In this document: piece by piece, positions 50,315 to 59,565 of the stretch
How positions within the stretch are numbered: position 1 is the stretch's first letter
How the letters are laid out: each line of letters starts with the position of its first letter
Origin: Sulfuricella denitrificans
GTDB lineage: Bacteria; Pseudomonadota; Gammaproteobacteria; Burkholderiales; Sulfuricellaceae
Direction of reading: 5' to 3'
Assembly (NCBI GenBank): GCA_002632355.1
Contig: NSJJ01000017.1
Span: forward strand, 1 to 64,000
Length of the DNA: 64,000 nucleotides
Notes under the pieces: model-generated
Seen by the model: the letters and a program-made list of their open reading frames with translations, nothing else
Database searches by the model: none
Told to the model about the DNA's origin: nothing
Made by a program: the position numbers and the translations under genes

Positions 50315-50584
50315 TTATAGGGGCGAACCGGGGTTTCGTCCAGCCTTACCTTCCAGGTCCGGATCCCAAGGCTGCAATTCATAACGCGGCGGCTGTCCTA
50401 TATAGAAAAGCACCACGCCGCAACTCGCGAGGAAAATGATGATGGCGAGCAGGCTGGCAACGATCGGGTCGGCGGCACCTCGCGCAGAATAAGCAAAGGC
50501 AAATATCGCCACCGACACAATAGAGCTTATAAAAGAAAATATGGAAAAACCGAATGCTATTTTTTTACCCAAGCTTCTTTTCAC
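50315..50584 (-). CDS. Small membrane protein, hypothetical
   Basis: 89 aa with two hydrophobic segments. Confidence 0.5.
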   Translation of the reverse strand: MKRSLGKKIAFGFSIFSFISSIVSVAIFAFAYSARGAADPIVASLLAIIIFLASCGVVLFYIGQPPRYELQPWDPDLEGKAGRNPGSPL

Positions 50585-50761
50585 TGTTACACCTCAATGG
50601 GTTTGCCGATCGGCATGAAATTGCCCTGCCCTTTTCAGAGCATAGACGCGGCCGAATAGAATAGCGCGATTCGTCAATGAACACCGCAGAAATGTTCCTT
50701 GAAGATTATGGAATTCCCGGTGACAACGATAGTGACCGTTCTAGCGCACATGAACAGAAGC

Positions 50762-51517
50762 TCATTTAAAATTCCGTCCCTCTCCCACCTCTTCATGCGT
50801 CTGACCATCACGAATATGGTAAATGCGCCGAAATGTCGGAATAATCTTTTCGTCGTGGGTGACGACGATGATGGCGGTCTGGTACTGCTGTGCCATCCGG
50901 TTGAGGATGCGGATCACAGCCAGCGCCCGTTCGCTGTCGAGCGGCGCGGTGGGTTCATCGGCAAGAATGACTGGAGGCCGGTTGACCAGGGCACGGGCGA
51001 TGGCGACGCGCTGCTGCTCGCCTCCGGAGAGCTGCGATGGCATGGCCTTGGCGCGATGGGCCACATCCAGCGCTTCGAGCAGTTCGAGTGCACGCTGGCG
51101 CGATTCGGCATTGGGCCGCCCCGCCAGCATGGGCAGCAGGGCGACATTGTCGGTCACGTCGAGAAACGGAATCAGATAAGGCGCCTGAAACACGAAGCCG
51201 ATCTTGTCGCGGCGCAGGGCGCGCAGGTCGCCGATCTTCCAGCCATCATGGTAAATCACTTCGCTGCCGAGCGTCATGCGCCCGCCGGTGGGCTCGATCA
51301 CTGCACCAAGGCATTTGAGCAGCGTCGTCTTGCCCGAGCCGGAAGGCCCCACCAATCCGACCACCTCGCCGGGCGCAACCTGCATATCTACGCCCCTGAG
51401 CGCATCGACAGCGGTATCGCCAGCCCCGTAACGCTTCTTCAAGCCTTCGATATGGATGCCGTAGCCTTGCGGGTCAGCCACCGATCGCCTCCGCCGGATC
51501 GACCTTGAGCGCCGCAC
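50762..51517 (-). CDS. ABC transporter ATP-binding protein (LolD/DevA-like)
   Basis: [51 protein letters not shown]. Confidence 0.93.
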   Translation of the reverse strand: MRRSRSIRRRRSVADPQGYGIHIEGLKKRYGAGDTAVDALRGVDMQVAPGEVVGLVGPSGSGKTTLLKCLGAVIEPTGGRMTLGSEVIYHDGWKIGDLRALRRDKIGFVFQAPYLIPFLDVTDNVALLPMLAGRPNAESRQRALELLEALDVAHRAKAMPSQLSGGEQQRVAIARALVNRPPVILADEPTAPLDSERALAVIRILNRMAQQYQTAIIVVTHDEKIIPTFRRIYHIRDGQTHEEVGEGRNFK

Positions 51518-52667
51518 GAATCGCCAGCACGCTGGCCAGCGCGCAGATCACCAGCACCGCGGCAAACCCGCGCGCCGCATCGCCGGGTTCGAGCAACACA
51601 TATTTGGGAAACAGCGGCGCCCAGAAAGTGGCCGCCGTCTTGCCCACCACGAAACCGATCATGCCGAGGCCCAGCGCCTGTTGCAGGATCATGCCGGCAA
51701 TGGTGCGGTTGCGCGTGCCGATCAGTTTCAGCACCGCGATTTCTCGAATCTTGCCGAGGGTCAGGGTATAAATGATGAAGGCCACGATGGCCGCGCTGAC
51801 GATGGCGAGAATGACCAGGAACATGCCGATCTGTTTGGCTGAAGTGGCAATCAGCTTGGCCACCAGAATTTCTTCCATCTGTGCGCGGGTATAGACCTGC
51901 AGGCGCTTCCAGCGGCGGATGGGCTCAGCCACTTCTTCAGCTGCGTAGCCGGGTTTGATCTGCACCAGCACCGCGTTGACAAAAGCGTTGCTGCTTTGCG
52001 AGGCGATCACCGCGTCCAGCAGGCCGGGCACGCCGGGACGGTTGAATGCCGGGTTGGCTGTGGTACGGCGGCGCTGCTGGACGATGGCATCGTTATCTTT
52101 AAGAAACTGGGCTTCCTGGGCATCCTTGAGCGGGATAAACACCATCGGATCGCCGCTCGACGACACCATGCGCCGCGTCAGGCCCACTACGGTGTAATGA
52201 TTGCGACGAATCCGAATGCGCTCGCCAAGGCTGAAACCTGTCGCTTTGTCGGCCACGGCCTCGTAGTGACCGCGGGTGATCTGACGCCCGGCGATCAGAT
52301 AAGCCGGTTCTCCTGGCCCGTCAGGAACGATACCTACGGCCATGGCCCGGACATCGCGCTCGCCATGACGCACCTGCATGGTGAGATAGGTCACATTGGC
52401 GGCGCGTTCAACGCCGGGCATGCCAAGCATGCCACGATAGACGTCGTCGTAAAGGCTGGACGACTCGGCATAGGGGCCGAGAGTATCTTTCTGCACCACC
52501 CACAGGTCAGCACCACTATTGCCGAGCAACACCTTGGCATCGTCCACCATGCCGCGATACACCCCGGCCATGGTGAGGGTCACACCAATCAGCAGACCCA
52601 GGCCGACCCCGGTAAAAACGAACTTGCCCCAGGCGTGAAGAATATCGCGCCCTGCCAGGCTGATCAT
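51474..52667 (-). CDS. FtsX/MacB-like ABC permease (DevC-like)
   Basis: N-terminal TM, MacB-PCD-like domain, three C-terminal TMs. Confidence 0.88.
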   Translation of the reverse strand: MISLAGRDILHAWGKFVFTGVGLGLLIGVTLTMAGVYRGMVDDAKVLLGNSGADLWVVQKDTLGPYAESSSLYDDVYRGMLGMPGVERAANVTYLTMQVRHGERDVRAMAVGIVPDGPGEPAYLIAGRQITRGHYEAVADKATGFSLGERIRIRRNHYTVVGLTRRMVSSSGDPMVFIPLKDAQEAQFLKDNDAIVQQRRRTTANPAFNRPGVPGLLDAVIASQSSNAFVNAVLVQIKPGYAAEEVAEPIRRWKRLQVYTRAQMEEILVAKLIATSAKQIGMFLVILAIVSAAIVAFIIYTLTLGKIREIAVLKLIGTRNRTIAGMILQQALGLGMIGFVVGKTAATFWAPLFPKYVLLEPGDAARGFAAVLVICALASVLAIRAALKVDPAEAIGG

Positions 52668-53857
52668 GGCTTACTGTCCACCAGATGATCGACGATCTTG
52701 ATACGGCTGTTCTCATTGATTTCGCGCTGGCTGTATACCACCACACGATCACCCGCCTTGAGTCCCTGCAGAACCTGCACCCGGCCATCGAGATCAGAGG
52801 CGCCCGTCCTGACCGGAGTAAAATTGAGTTTATCATTCTCGACCCGCCACACGCCGGTTTTACCATTCTGGCGTTTGAGGGCAGCGTTCGGCACCACCGG
52901 CGCAGCAGGCAGTTCGGGCTGGACCACCGTGACCTCAGCCAGCTCGCCGACAGACGGCAAGGTTTCAGGCACGCGCTCGAACACGACTTTGGCCAGCGCT
53001 TCCTCGGTAACGGCATCCGCGCGCGGCTCCACGCGCTCCACCCGGCCGGCCAGTTTCTGCTGGCCTTGCGAACGCAGCATGATGCTGGCAGGCAATCTGG
53101 CGCTCAGCCCGGATGCGCGCAACTGATCGAACCGCACATTGACCCACAGGCTGGCCGGATCAATCACTTCCACCACGGCCTGCCCCGCCACAACAGTCGT
53201 GCCGGATTCAGCATTGCGCGCCACCACCAGGCCATTCACCGGCGCAAGCAGGCGCAGGCTGGCACGCTGCTGGGCCAGGCCATCGCGGTCGGCCCGGATG
53301 CGCGCCACGTCCTGCCGGGCCGCATCACGGTTGGCGCTGGCCGAGGCGAAAGCAGCTTCGGTCACTTGACGTTCCTGACGTTTGGCATCGACCGCCTCAG
53401 CGCTGACAAAATGCTTCTGCAACAAGTCTTCATAGCGTCGCACCTGCGCCTCGGCATACGCCTTGCGCGCAGCCGTATCGCGCATCTGGGCTTCTGCCGC
53501 CAGCACGGCAGCCTGGGCGCGGCTAATCGCAGCCTGCTGTGAACTGACACGATCATCCAGATCTACGGGGTCCATTTCAGCCACCACCTGACCGGCCTGG
53601 ACCCGGTCGCCCACCTGAACACCGACCTGCCTGACCCGTCCGGCAAAAGTCGGGCCGATCAAATAAGCGTAACGGGCCTCGACCGTACCGATGCCGAACA
53701 GGGCGGGCGTAACGGATTCCTGCTTCACGCTCAGCACCGTGACGGGAACCGGCGCCAAGGGCCCGGAACGCAGGGCGACAAAGCCGAATAAACCCAGCAG
53801 AAAAACCAGAAACAAGATCAGGAATAGCTTGCGTCGGTTGGCAATTAAACTTTTCAT
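52664..53857 (-). CDS. HlyD-family periplasmic adaptor
   Basis: GRVRQVGVQVGDRVQAGQVVAEMDPVDLDDRVSSQQAAISRAQA; RLLAPVNGLVVARNAESGTTVVAGQ. Confidence 0.9.
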   Translation of the reverse strand: MKSLIANRRKLFLILFLVFLLGLFGFVALRSGPLAPVPVTVLSVKQESVTPALFGIGTVEARYAYLIGPTFAGRVRQVGVQVGDRVQAGQVVAEMDPVDLDDRVSSQQAAISRAQAAVLAAEAQMRDTAARKAYAEAQVRRYEDLLQKHFVSAEAVDAKRQERQVTEAAFASASANRDAARQDVARIRADRDGLAQQRASLRLLAPVNGLVVARNAESGTTVVAGQAVVEVIDPASLWVNVRFDQLRASGLSARLPASIMLRSQGQQKLAGRVERVEPRADAVTEEALAKVVFERVPETLPSVGELAEVTVVQPELPAAPVVPNAALKRQNGKTGVWRVENDKLNFTPVRTGASDLDGRVQVLQGLKAGDRVVVYSQREINENSRIKIVDHLVDSKP

Positions 53858-54465
53858 CGAGCCACCTCAATACCCCGGCGATAGATTTCAAATACATTCG
53901 GCGCTTCTACCTGCATATGCCGGGTGTTACCTGCCAGCATCGATTGCATGACCAGACCCTGGATCATGCCGATAAACAGAGTAGAGGCAGCACCTGCATT
54001 CACCCTCGCATCCAGTTCGCCACATGTCTTGCCGGCTTCGATCAGCCCTGACAACCGCTCCGCATATCGACGGATGAGCGTGCGCGCCACGCGCTTGGGC
54101 AAGGAATCCGCAGGACGCTGCAATTCGCCGAACAGCATGCGCGGCACGCCGGGATGCGCTGACACGAATTCGATATGCGCCATGAACACGGCCTCCAGCG
54201 CCGCCAAAGGGCTTGCGGCCGTATCTGCCGCCTGATCCACGCGCGCCATCAGGCGTTCCGCTACCCACTCCATTACGGCCTGCCAGATCGCATCCTTGCT
54301 GGGAAAATGCCGGAACAGCGCGCCCTGGGTCAGATTCATTTTTCTGGCGATTGCTGCGGTGGTGATGTCGCTGGGATTCTGCTCTGCAGCCAGTTCCACA
54401 ACCGTCTCGACAGTAACGGTCCGGCGTTCATCGGCGGGCAGGTGCTTCGAGTTGACTTGCATCAA
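53854..54465 (-). CDS. TetR-family regulator
   Basis: DITTAAIARKMNLTQGALFRHFPSKDAIWQAVMEWV. Confidence 0.9.
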   Translation of the reverse strand: MMQVNSKHLPADERRTVTVETVVELAAEQNPSDITTAAIARKMNLTQGALFRHFPSKDAIWQAVMEWVAERLMARVDQAADTAASPLAALEAVFMAHIEFVSAHPGVPRMLFGELQRPADSLPKRVARTLIRRYAERLSGLIEAGKTCGELDARVNAGAASTLFIGMIQGLVMQSMLAGNTRHMQVEAPNVFEIYRRGIEVAR

Positions 54466-54526
54466 ATATCCAAAGATAGTAATTGATTACTATCTTATTT
54501 AAACGTGAAGCTCACGTCAAACTACT

Positions 54527-55975
54527 TTATCGATCGACTTCTTCCGCCCAAACCAGCGCATCCACATGCGCAGCGTTGACTTTGGCGGCATCCAGGCCGC
54601 AAACGGAGGCAAGCAATTCAATCTGCTCCTGCTCGAATTCTTCGCAAGCCATGGCAAGATCGAGATACGGCGCATAAATCCCCTCGCCTTTCAGCAGCGC
54701 AAGCGACACTTGCTGCGGCAAGTGGAAATTCTCCAGCGCCTGCTCCATCGGAACGTTCAGCAATGCCTCGAGCAGCGAAAGAATGCCCACCAGAAACAAG
54801 CCGTCCTGATCCGCTCCGGTAATCTTTTCCCTGCCCAGCAGTTCCACCATGCGTGCGCGAACCAGCGCATTCTTCAGCAGCACCTGGCTACGCGAGTCGG
54901 CTTTCTCGCTGGCGAACAGCAGCAAGGTCAGCCATCGATAAAGCTGGTCATAGCCCAGCAGCGTCATCGCATGGGCAATGGAGCGAATCTCCTGGCGCAA
55001 GCCATTTACGGGAGAATTGACGTAGCGCAGAATTTTGTAGGTCAGCGCCGCATCATGCTTTACGCTCGCCTCGAGATCCTTGATCTCGGCATGGCTGCGC
55101 ACCATATTGAGCAATTCGATCACTTTGAGCCGGTGGTTATCCAGACGATGTGGGCCAGAAAACTTCGGCCTCGTGAAGTAATAACCGGCGAAGTAATTGA
55201 ACGAGAGCTTGCGGCAGGCTTCCAGATGCTCTTCCGAATTCACTCCAACCGCAATCAGGGGGCGTATCGCCTCCTTCAGGATCGCAACGATTTCCTTGCC
55301 CAGTGCCAGCGCATCGCTGCTCGAAATATCGAAACGCACATAATCGGCAATCTGGCACCAGGGTAAGAATTCCGGGCTGTTACGTGGATTATCCACAGCA
55401 AAACGGAAACCCCGCTCCTTCAATTCGCGGCAACGCAGCAGGATCTGCTCCGCAAATTCTGTCTGCGGCTGTAAAACGAGCACCATGTTGTGGCCGGGCA
55501 GGCGCTCAAGCAAAGGATGGTCGAGTATGACGGGAGAAATATTGATGAATGCCAACTTGCCCTGCAACAGGCGTTCGGCACCGAGATCCAGAATGCTCTT
55601 GATGAGCATCTGGTCATTCATCAGCATCACCGTTTCATCCGGCTTTTTATCCGCCAGCGAATGCCGGTTGCGCAGCGCCAGTTCATAACCGATCAGATGT
55701 TCAGCGCGATCCAGCACCGGTTCGCGCCGCAGAAATCGCAGCCGCAACGCCACAGCATCATTGCGCTGGCCGTAGGTTTCGATATCGAGCAGGCTGGTGA
55801 CCACATCCTGAGCCACGGCCTCGCCGGTATCCACCCGCTTGGCATCATAGGGCGACACATCAGGTTTATCTTCCACAGACAAATCCGGCAAAGGCTCCGG
55901 CAGGACAGGTTTTTCTTCTGTCCTTGCCGGCTCATCCGGCTGCGATTTGAATATGGATTTCAATTTTTCAAACAT
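54527..55975 (-). CDS. Degenerate EAL-HDOD signalling protein
   Basis: YELALRNRHSL; RFAVDNPRNSPEFLPWCQIADYVRFDIS (DDFG replaced by DNPR); HDOD TYKILRYVNSPVNGLRQEIRSIAHAMTLLG. Confidence 0.85.
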   Translation of the reverse strand: MFEKLKSIFKSQPDEPARTEEKPVLPEPLPDLSVEDKPDVSPYDAKRVDTGEAVAQDVVTSLLDIETYGQRNDAVALRLRFLRREPVLDRAEHLIGYELALRNRHSLADKKPDETVMLMNDQMLIKSILDLGAERLLQGKLAFINISPVILDHPLLERLPGHNMVLVLQPQTEFAEQILLRCRELKERGFRFAVDNPRNSPEFLPWCQIADYVRFDISSSDALALGKEIVAILKEAIRPLIAVGVNSEEHLEACRKLSFNYFAGYYFTRPKFSGPHRLDNHRLKVIELLNMVRSHAEIKDLEASVKHDAALTYKILRYVNSPVNGLRQEIRSIAHAMTLLGYDQLYRWLTLLLFASEKADSRSQVLLKNALVRARMVELLGREKITGADQDGLFLVGILSLLEALLNVPMEQALENFHLPQQVSLALLKGEGIYAPYLDLAMACEEFEQEQIELLASVCGLDAAKVNAAHVDALVWAEEVDR

Positions 55976-56165
55976 GATCGCGCTCCCTTTCGCCGCCCTC
56001 CTCCATGCCTCGTTTCATTGTGCCGGACGTATCTTACATGTCAAGCACGCTCAGACGCGATCGGGTTAGAACATGCAACGATCATCTGTTCGCGAATGGA
56101 CCAGTTGCGTTGCGCGCAGGTCGCAAGTATATTGGTTTCAATTCCACCTTGATTCAAGCGGTTTC

Positions 56166-56528
56166 ATGAAAATCTGCCTCACCCGCCTGCTACTCATGTT
56201 CATGCTCGTATGGCTCCCCTTGCAGGGTTATGCAGGCGAGTCCATGTCCTTTTGCGCGCACCAGCATGAGAAAGAAACCGTCCGGATAGATGCTGCCGGG
56301 CATCAGGGATGCCATCATGAGCAGAAAGCAGACAATTCCATCGTCAAAACCAGTGTGGCCTGCGACAACTGTTTTTCCTGCCATCTGATCGTCCAGCCGG
56401 CTTTGATTGTCGCACCTCTTGTGCTTGGGGTGGACAGCAACAGGATGTTTCAACCTCCGTTGAAACTCTCGTTCACCCTGTTTTTTCCTGAACAATTGCA
56501 GCGGCCCCCTCTCGCACTTTTTTCCTGA
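56166..56528 (+). CDS. Small secreted His/Cys-rich protein, CzcI-like, upstream of cus operon
   Basis: MKICLTRLLLMFMLVWLPLQGYAGESMSFCAHQHEKE...HQGCHHEQ...CDNCFSCH. Confidence 0.6.
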   Translation: MKICLTRLLLMFMLVWLPLQGYAGESMSFCAHQHEKETVRIDAAGHQGCHHEQKADNSIVKTSVACDNCFSCHLIVQPALIVAPLVLGVDSNRMFQPPLKLSFTLFFPEQLQRPPLALFS

Positions 56529-56612
56529 GCTTTTCCGCTTTACCCCGAATGCCATGCAGTGGACTGCTGAGCCATTTGCGTGGATGACGCATCTCATCAA
56601 GGAAAAAATATC

Positions 56613-56912
56613 ATGAAAAAAGCGCTGAACATTTTCATCGCCGCATTCGCCATGCTGGCGGCCTTCTCCCTCCATGCCGCCGATATTGCCAGCGGCAAGG
56701 GCACAATCAATACAATCAACAACGATGCCGGAACAGTGAATATTTCCCATGAAGCCATTCCGGCCCTCAAGTGGCCCGCCATGACCATGGATATCAAGGT
56801 TGCTGACCGGAAAATGCTTTCTGCCGTCAAATCTGGCCAGACAGTTTCCTTCGGCCTCACCAAGGACCCTACCGCCGGTTATGTGATTTCTCACATCGAA
56901 ACCGTCAAGTAA
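56613..56912 (+). CDS. cusF: CusF-like periplasmic copper-binding protein
   Basis: GTINTINNDAGTVNISHEAIPALKWPAMTMDIKVAD (W, MTM motif). Confidence 0.88.
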   Translation: MKKALNIFIAAFAMLAAFSLHAADIASGKGTINTINNDAGTVNISHEAIPALKWPAMTMDIKVADRKMLSAVKSGQTVSFGLTKDPTAGYVISHIETVK

Positions 56913-56970
56913 ACCCGGCAGGCGGGCGACCTCGCGCCGCCCGCTGCCCAGCCCTTGGAGAACCACGGCC

Positions 56971-58248
56971 ATGAAACCCATTAGCCGTTTATACGCACAG
57001 GGAGCGGCGGTTTTTCTCGCCCTGCTGTTTGCGCTGCCTGCAGTTGCCGACCCCCTGCCGGGCTCAAATGTCGAAAGCCTGCTGAAGTTGGCCCGTGACG
57101 CGAATCCAGAGCTCAATGCGATGAGGCATGAAGCACAAGCCGCTACAGAAAGAACGCATACTGCCGGCGCCTTGCCGGACCCGATCCTGCGCACGGAATT
57201 GCAGGATATTACCCGGCAGGGAGCGGCCTCCAGCATCGATCTTCTACCGGGCACGGCCGGCAGCACAAAATACACGCTGATACAGGCCATTCCCTTCTGG
57301 GGAAAACGCGACCTCAGGCGCGATATTGCAGGCGCCGAGGAACGACAGGCCCGGAATCGCGTCAACGCCGGCTGGGAAGATCTGGCTGCACGCATCAAGA
57401 CCGGCTTTGCCCAGTATTATGTTTTTTCCCGCGCCGAAGTCCTGACCCGGGAGTTGCTCGACCTGACACTGCGGCTGGAAAACATTGCCCAGGCGCGTTA
57501 TGCCAGCGGCCTCGTCCCGCAACAGGACGCCATCCGGGCACAGCTTGAGCAGACCGCGATTCGCAGCGATCTGGTGGAACTGGAGAAGTCGGTTCACCAT
57601 TCGAAAATCAGGCTGAATGCCCTGCTCAATCGTCCAGCCACAGCACCGCTGGCCGAACCCGCCATGCTGCGCAATCTGCCCTCAATGGAAAAACCGGACC
57701 AGACGGCTATGCAAAACAATTTGCGCAGCCGGAATCCGCAACTGTCTGCCGAGTCTGAACGCGTCAATGCTGCCGCGAAAAGCCGCGAGCTGGTCTATCG
57801 CAATCGTTACCCCGATTTCAATCTCGGTATTTCCCCGCTGCAAACCGGCAACCGTGTCGACGCATGGGGCGTGATGGTCGAGTTCAACATTCCGCTGCAA
57901 CAATCCAGCCGCCGCTCACAGGAGCGCGAGGCCCAGTCCATGCTGGCGGCAGCCGAATCGCGCAGGGATGCCACCCAGAACCAGTTGCTGGCGGATCTGG
58001 CAGAAAACATTGCCGAGCTGGAAGCCGCACGCCAGATCGAGAAACTCGCACAAAACAGCCAGTTGCCGCAGGCAGATCTAAGCTTCAAGGCTGCGCTGGC
58101 CGGATATGAAAACGGCAAAGTGAATTTTGCAACATTGCTGGATGCCCAGCGCCTGATGCTTAAAGCCAAACTGGATGTACTCAAGGCCCAGGGCGAAGCG
58201 CAAAAGCGCCTGGCCGAAATCGAACGCCTGCTGGGAGAAGACTTATGA
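56971..58248 (+). CDS. cusC: TolC-family outer membrane efflux protein (CusC-like)
   Basis: OEP repeats; operon position. Confidence 0.85.
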   Translation: MKPISRLYAQGAAVFLALLFALPAVADPLPGSNVESLLKLARDANPELNAMRHEAQAATERTHTAGALPDPILRTELQDITRQGAASSIDLLPGTAGSTKYTLIQAIPFWGKRDLRRDIAGAEERQARNRVNAGWEDLAARIKTGFAQYYVFSRAEVLTRELLDLTLRLENIAQARYASGLVPQQDAIRAQLEQTAIRSDLVELEKSVHHSKIRLNALLNRPATAPLAEPAMLRNLPSMEKPDQTAMQNNLRSRNPQLSAESERVNAAAKSRELVYRNRYPDFNLGISPLQTGNRVDAWGVMVEFNIPLQQSSRRSQEREAQSMLAAAESRRDATQNQLLADLAENIAELEAARQIEKLAQNSQLPQADLSFKAALAGYENGKVNFATLLDAQRLMLKAKLDVLKAQGEAQKRLAEIERLLGEDL

Positions 58249-59564
58249 AAACAAGCACAACAATCGCTTTGCTGGCTGTCATGACCAGTATTGCACTGGG
58301 TGGAGGTTTCTGGCTGGGCACGAGACAAGCCGTCTCAAATCCACCCACGCCCACACACACGCCTGACATTGCCAAGAAAGAACGAAAAATTCTCTACTAC
58401 CGCAACCCGATGGGGCAACCGGACACTTCGACTTCCCCCAAGAAAGACGAAATGGGTATGGACTATATTCCGGTCTATGAAGATGAAGAAAGCAGCAACC
58501 CCGACGCAGCCGGACAGGTAAAAATCAGCACCGAAAAAATCCAGAAGCTGGGCGTGCGCACCGAAGCAGCCGCACTGCGCGAATTGTCCCGAACTGTCCA
58601 TGCCGTCGGCCGGGTCGAAGCCAATGAACGCCTGACCTATACCATTGCGCCCAAGTTCGAGGGCTGGATCGAGCACCTGCACGTCAACACCACAGGCGCA
58701 CTGGTTAAGCTCGGCCAGCCCCTGCTTGAAGTCTATAGCCCGGAGCTGGTTTCTGCACAGAAAGAATACGCGATTGCAGCCCAGGGTCAGCAGGCTCTGG
58801 CCAACGCCAGCCCGGAAGCAAGAGCCGGCATGAAACAGTTGGCCGATGCCAGCCTGGCGCGCATGAAAAACTGGGACATCTCGGCCGAGCAGCTCAAGGC
58901 GCTGAGTCAGAACCCTGAAGCGCGGCATACCCTCACCTTCCGCTCCCCGGCCAGCGGCATCGTCATGGAGAAAAAAGCCGTGCAGGGCATGCGCTTCATG
59001 CCGGGCGACGTGCTTTACCAGATTGCGGATCTGTCCTCGGTCTGGGTTCTGGCCGATGTATTCGAACAGGATCTGGCCATGGTCAGATCGGGGCAGACGG
59101 CCAGGGTCCGTTTCAACGCCTATCCCGGCAAGGAATTCGAGGCAAGGCTGACCTACGTCTACCCCACCCTGAATGCCCAGACGCGCACCGTGCCGGTCCG
59201 TCTGGAAATGTCCAACCCCGGCATGCTGCTCAAACCCGCCATGTACGCCGACATCGAACTGAGCGTGCCCAGCAAGGGCAAAGTGCTGACCATTCCCACA
59301 TCCGCCGTGATTTACGGCGGCAAACGCCAGAGTGTGCTGGTGGAACTGGCCGAAGGGCGCTTCGAACCGCGCGACGTCCGGCTTGGCAGCCAGGGCAATG
59401 ACTTTGTCGAAGTGCTGGAAGGACTGGGCGAAGGCGAAAAAGTCGTGGTCTCCGCCAACTTCCTGATCGACTCGGAAAGCAATCTCAAAGCCGCTTTCAG
59501 TAGCCTGGTAAGCAAAGAATCCAAGCCCGAAGCGGCAGCCGATTCTGCTAACAAGGAGCACTGA
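58245..59564 (+). CDS. cusB: RND efflux periplasmic adaptor CusB with heavy-metal-binding N-terminus
   Basis: ILYYRNPMGQPDTSTSPKKDEMGMDYIPVYEDE; HlyD-like domains. Confidence 0.92.
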   Translation: MKTSTTIALLAVMTSIALGGGFWLGTRQAVSNPPTPTHTPDIAKKERKILYYRNPMGQPDTSTSPKKDEMGMDYIPVYEDEESSNPDAAGQVKISTEKIQKLGVRTEAAALRELSRTVHAVGRVEANERLTYTIAPKFEGWIEHLHVNTTGALVKLGQPLLEVYSPELVSAQKEYAIAAQGQQALANASPEARAGMKQLADASLARMKNWDISAEQLKALSQNPEARHTLTFRSPASGIVMEKKAVQGMRFMPGDVLYQIADLSSVWVLADVFEQDLAMVRSGQTARVRFNAYPGKEFEARLTYVYPTLNAQTRTVPVRLEMSNPGMLLKPAMYADIELSVPSKGKVLTIPTSAVIYGGKRQSVLVELAEGRFEPRDVRLGSQGNDFVEVLEGLGEGEKVVVSANFLIDSESNLKAAFSSLVSKESKPEAAADSANKEH

Positions 59565-59565
59565 A